NCBI GenBank assembly: GCA_016763255.1
Contig: JAESUA010000326.1
Span: forward strand, 1 to 6,675
Source: Magnetovibrio sp.
GTDB lineage: Bacteria > Pseudomonadota > Alphaproteobacteria > Rhodospirillales > Magnetovibrionaceae
Reading direction: 5' to 3'
Length of the DNA stretch: 6,675 nucleotides
Shown here: piece by piece, positions 5,393 to 6,675 of the stretch
How the letters are laid out: each line of letters opens with the position of its first letter
Position numbering within the stretch: position 1 is the stretch's first letter
The notes under the pieces: model-generated
Databases searched by the model: none
What the model saw: only the letters and a program-made list of their open reading frames with translations
What the model was told of the DNA's origin: nothing
Program-made: the position numbers and the translations under genes

Positions 5393-6146
5393 TTTCTAAT
5401 TCACGTTTGTTGGCATATTCGCGGGCGGCTTCGACAAAGGCGGCGAAGATGCGCACGTCAGCGTTGGTGATTTCAAATTCGGGGTGCCATTGCACGCCCA
5501 GGCAGAAGGTCAGATTGATGGCCTCACAGCCTTCTATCACGCCGTCGGGTGCGCGGGCGTTGATTTTAACCCCCGGCGGTTCGTCCTTGGCGGCTTGATG
5601 ATGGGCGCTGTTCACCTCAATGCGGGTTTGGCCGACGATGTCGTGCAGCAGGGTGTTTTCAAACACCTCCACATCGTGGCCGACTTCGTCGCGCGGGTTG
5701 GGCTGTTCATGGGCCAGGGCGTTTGCGACTTCGTCGGGTACATGCTGGATCAGTTGCCCGCCCAGCGCCACGTGAAGAAGCTGTTGGCCACCGCAAATGC
5801 CCAGCACCGCCACATTGCGCTTCATTGCACCTTGCAGCATGCCCATTTCGAAGCTGGTGCGCTTATCTTTGGTGGTCACGGCGCTGTGGGTGGTTTTTTC
5901 GCCATACATTTGCGGGTCCACGTCAAAGTTGCCGCCGGTGATCAGCAAGCCATCGATGTCGTCGAGATAGATGTCCAAAAGTTCCGGCACATGGGGCAAT
6001 AGCAGCGGCAATCCGCCCGCTTTGACCACCGCGGAGACATAATGGTGGCGCAGGGCGTACCAGGGGAATTTGGAGTATTCATCGTTACCCCCGGCTTCTG
6101 AGTCGAGTGTAATGCCGATGACCGGCGTGGTGAGTTCTGTTGTCAT
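5385..6146 (-). CDS. Gamma-glutamyl-gamma-aminobutyrate hydrolase family protein (class I glutamine amidotransferase fold)
   Basis: The 253-residue cytoplasmic enzyme belongs to the peptidase C26/PuuD family, whose best-known member releases GABA from gamma-Glu-GABA in putrescine degradation. PVIGITLDSE (8-17), DGLLITGGNFDVDPQMYG (65-82) and GICGGQQLLHVALGG (116-130) carry the family pattern. The nucleophile is C118, and QWHPEFE (219-225) supplies the His and Glu of the triad (H221, E223). The nucleophile elbow is GICGGQ rather than the more usual GICRGxQ. No other putrescine genes are nearby, so the true substrate is open. The ATG at 6146 has no Shine-Dalgarno on its own strand, since the sequence just upstream is CCCTCC. 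It may be leaderless, and an in-frame TAG shortly upstream rules out a longer form. Its stop overlaps the rluB start by 8 bp. Confidence 0.88.
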   Translation of the reverse strand: MTTELTTPVIGITLDSEAGGNDEYSKFPWYALRHHYVSAVVKAGGLPLLLPHVPELLDIYLDDIDGLLITGGNFDVDPQMYGEKTTHSAVTTKDKRTSFEMGMLQGAMKRNVAVLGICGGQQLLHVALGGQLIQHVPDEVANALAHEQPNPRDEVGHDVEVFENTLLHDIVGQTRIEVNSAHHQAAKDEPPGVKINARAPDGVIEGCEAINLTFCLGVQWHPEFEITNADVRIFAAFVEAAREYANKRELEND

Positions 6147-6163
6147 AGGAGGGAATGTAAGTG
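6147..6163 (+). promoter_or_regulatory. Strong Shine-Dalgarno sequence ahead of a GTG start candidate for tadA
   Basis: AGGAGGGAATGTAAGTG places a near-perfect ribosome site 7-8 nt before an in-frame GTG (6161). The frame from this GTG is open into the tadA coding sequence. The site directly abuts the ATG of the divergent puuD-like gene, so the two translation starts would be only 14 bp apart. Either tadA starts here with an unusual extension, or the match is accidental. Confidence 0.45.
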
Positions 6164-6168
6164 CCTAA

Positions 6169-6234
6169 GGCCCATCAAGCAAGAAGACTGGGCCCATCAG
6201 GGGCCCAACGGGCAAGAAGACTTGACGAAGATGG
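6169..6234. repeat. Imperfect 33-bp tandem repeat between puuD-like and tadA
   Basis: GCAAGAAGACT occurs at 6179-6189 and 6212-6222, inside two 33-bp units (6169-6201 and 6202-6234) that match at 17 of their first 22 bases. GGCCCATCA also occurs twice (6169-6177 and 6191-6199), and two GGGCCC motifs can form a short hairpin (6190-6206). If tadA starts at 6161, the units encode AHQARRLGPSG and AQRARRLDEDG. If it starts later, this is the divergent intergenic region and the repeats may be regulatory. Confidence 0.5.
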
Positions 6235-6259
6235 GCAAGCTCTGCACCCTTCGGCCATG

Positions 6260-6675
6260 ATGGCTCCAAGCAAAACGTACATGGAAATGGCCTTTTTAGA
6301 GGCTGAAAGCGCCGCTGAGCGTGGCGAAGTGCCGGTTGGTTGCGTGATCGTCGATCCCCTCAGCGCAAAGGTTTTGGCCCGCACCGGCAACCGCACCGAA
6401 GAGCTTCATGATCCCACCGCCCATGCCGAAGTGCTCGCCATTCGCCAAGCGAGCAGCCAAATTGGCTCGGCGCGGCTTACCGGCTGTGATCTCTATGTCA
6501 CGCTGGAACCGTGTGCCATGTGTGCCACGGCAATTTCGTTTGCGCGTATCCGGCGCCTTTATTTCGGTGCCTACGATGCCAAAATGGGCGGCGTCGAACA
6601 CGGTCCGGCAATTTTCCAGCAGCCCACCTGCCATCACGCCCCCGAAGTCTACGGTGGTCTGAATGAGCAGGCGGC
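6260..6675 (+). CDS. tadA: tRNA-specific adenosine deaminase TadA (3' end outside window)
   Basis: An open frame runs to the window's right edge and encodes a cytidine/deoxycytidylate-deaminase-fold protein. The motifs are the TadA type: RGEVPVG, the zinc His and catalytic Glu in PTAHAEVLAIR, and the two zinc cysteines in TLEPCAMCATAI. FGAYDAKMGGVEHG follows. TadA converts the wobble adenosine 34 to inosine in tRNA-Arg(ACG) and is usually essential. A guanine deaminase or other nucleoside deaminase is less likely given the PCAMCA segment. The start is uncertain. ATG 6260 (MAPSKTYMEMAF) fits the usual N-terminus but lacks a ribosome site. The in-frame GTG at 6161 has AGGAGGG (6148-6154 or adjacent) at good spacing, but would add 33 residues rich in AGA codons and built from a tandem repeat. 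The gene is divergent from puuD, next to the rluB-rsmD pair. Confidence 0.9.
   Translation, partial: MAPSKTYMEMAFLEAESAAERGEVPVGCVIVDPLSAKVLARTGNRTEELHDPTAHAEVLAIRQASSQIGSARLTGCDLYVTLEPCAMCATAISFARIRRLYFGAYDAKMGGVEHGPAIFQQPTCHHAPEVYGGLNEQA

Noticed and set aside
5484..6002. A 172-codon plus-strand open frame opposite the puuD-like gene
   Set aside because: It lies wholly antisense to a gene with a clear catalytic triad, has no family features, and its openness follows from the codon bias of the real gene.
6296..6637. A 113-codon minus-strand open frame at the right end
   Set aside because: It is antisense to tadA, whose zinc-binding and catalytic motifs are unmistakable in the plus frame.
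1..6675. Search for CRISPR arrays, tRNA/rRNA genes, insertion sequences or integrases
   Set aside because: No regularly spaced palindromic repeats, cloverleaf-like sequences, transposase motifs or terminal inverted repeats were seen. All longer stretches are accounted for by the genes listed.

Overview
The window looks like chromosomal DNA of an alphaproteobacterium, probably in or near Rhodospirillales. The grounds are the style of the MutL C-terminus, the adjacency of an RluB-type pseudouridine synthase and rsmD with a divergent tadA, and a moderately GC-rich composition. This placement is inferred from protein style and gene order, not from a search. A sulfide-oxidising lifestyle is suggested by the central operon.

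Layout, left to right. Positions 1-283 (+) hold the 3' end of mutL. It is followed 16 bp later by a nucleoside phosphorylase family gene (300-1094, +). A short convergent gap (1095-1170) carries a rho-independent terminator that serves the minus-strand operon. Positions 1171-3629 (-) are a compact sulfur operon, in transcription order dsrE2-like, tusA-like, sqr (sulfide:quinone oxidoreductase) and a DUF1641 gene. It has strong Shine-Dalgarno sites, a TGATG stop/start overlap between the last two genes, and an AT-rich upstream region (about 3690-3779) with a candidate extended -10 promoter flanked by palindromic repeats. Positions 3780-6146 (-) hold puuD-like (class I glutamine amidotransferase-fold hydrolase), rluB-like and rsmD, packed with an overlap or a 10 bp gap. 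The rluB-like gene is broken by a frameshift between its S4 domain and its catalytic domain. A tadA gene (tRNA adenosine deaminase) starts divergently near 6161-6281 (+) and runs off the right edge. It is easy to miss because it has no stop codon inside the window.

Functionally there are two themes. One is RNA and DNA maintenance: mutL, rluB, rsmD and tadA. The other is cytoplasmic sulfur handling. In the proposed scheme SQR oxidises sulfide at the membrane and passes electrons to quinone, and the sulfane sulfur produced is carried on cysteines of the TusA-like and DsrE2-like proteins. The DUF1641 protein is a partner of unknown role. The scheme is inferred from family knowledge and operon structure. 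The points most worth a second look are the frameshifted rluB, the sulfur operon with DUF1641 and its palindrome-flanked promoter, the repeat-built Lys/Pro tail of RluB, and the ambiguous repeat-containing start of tadA.
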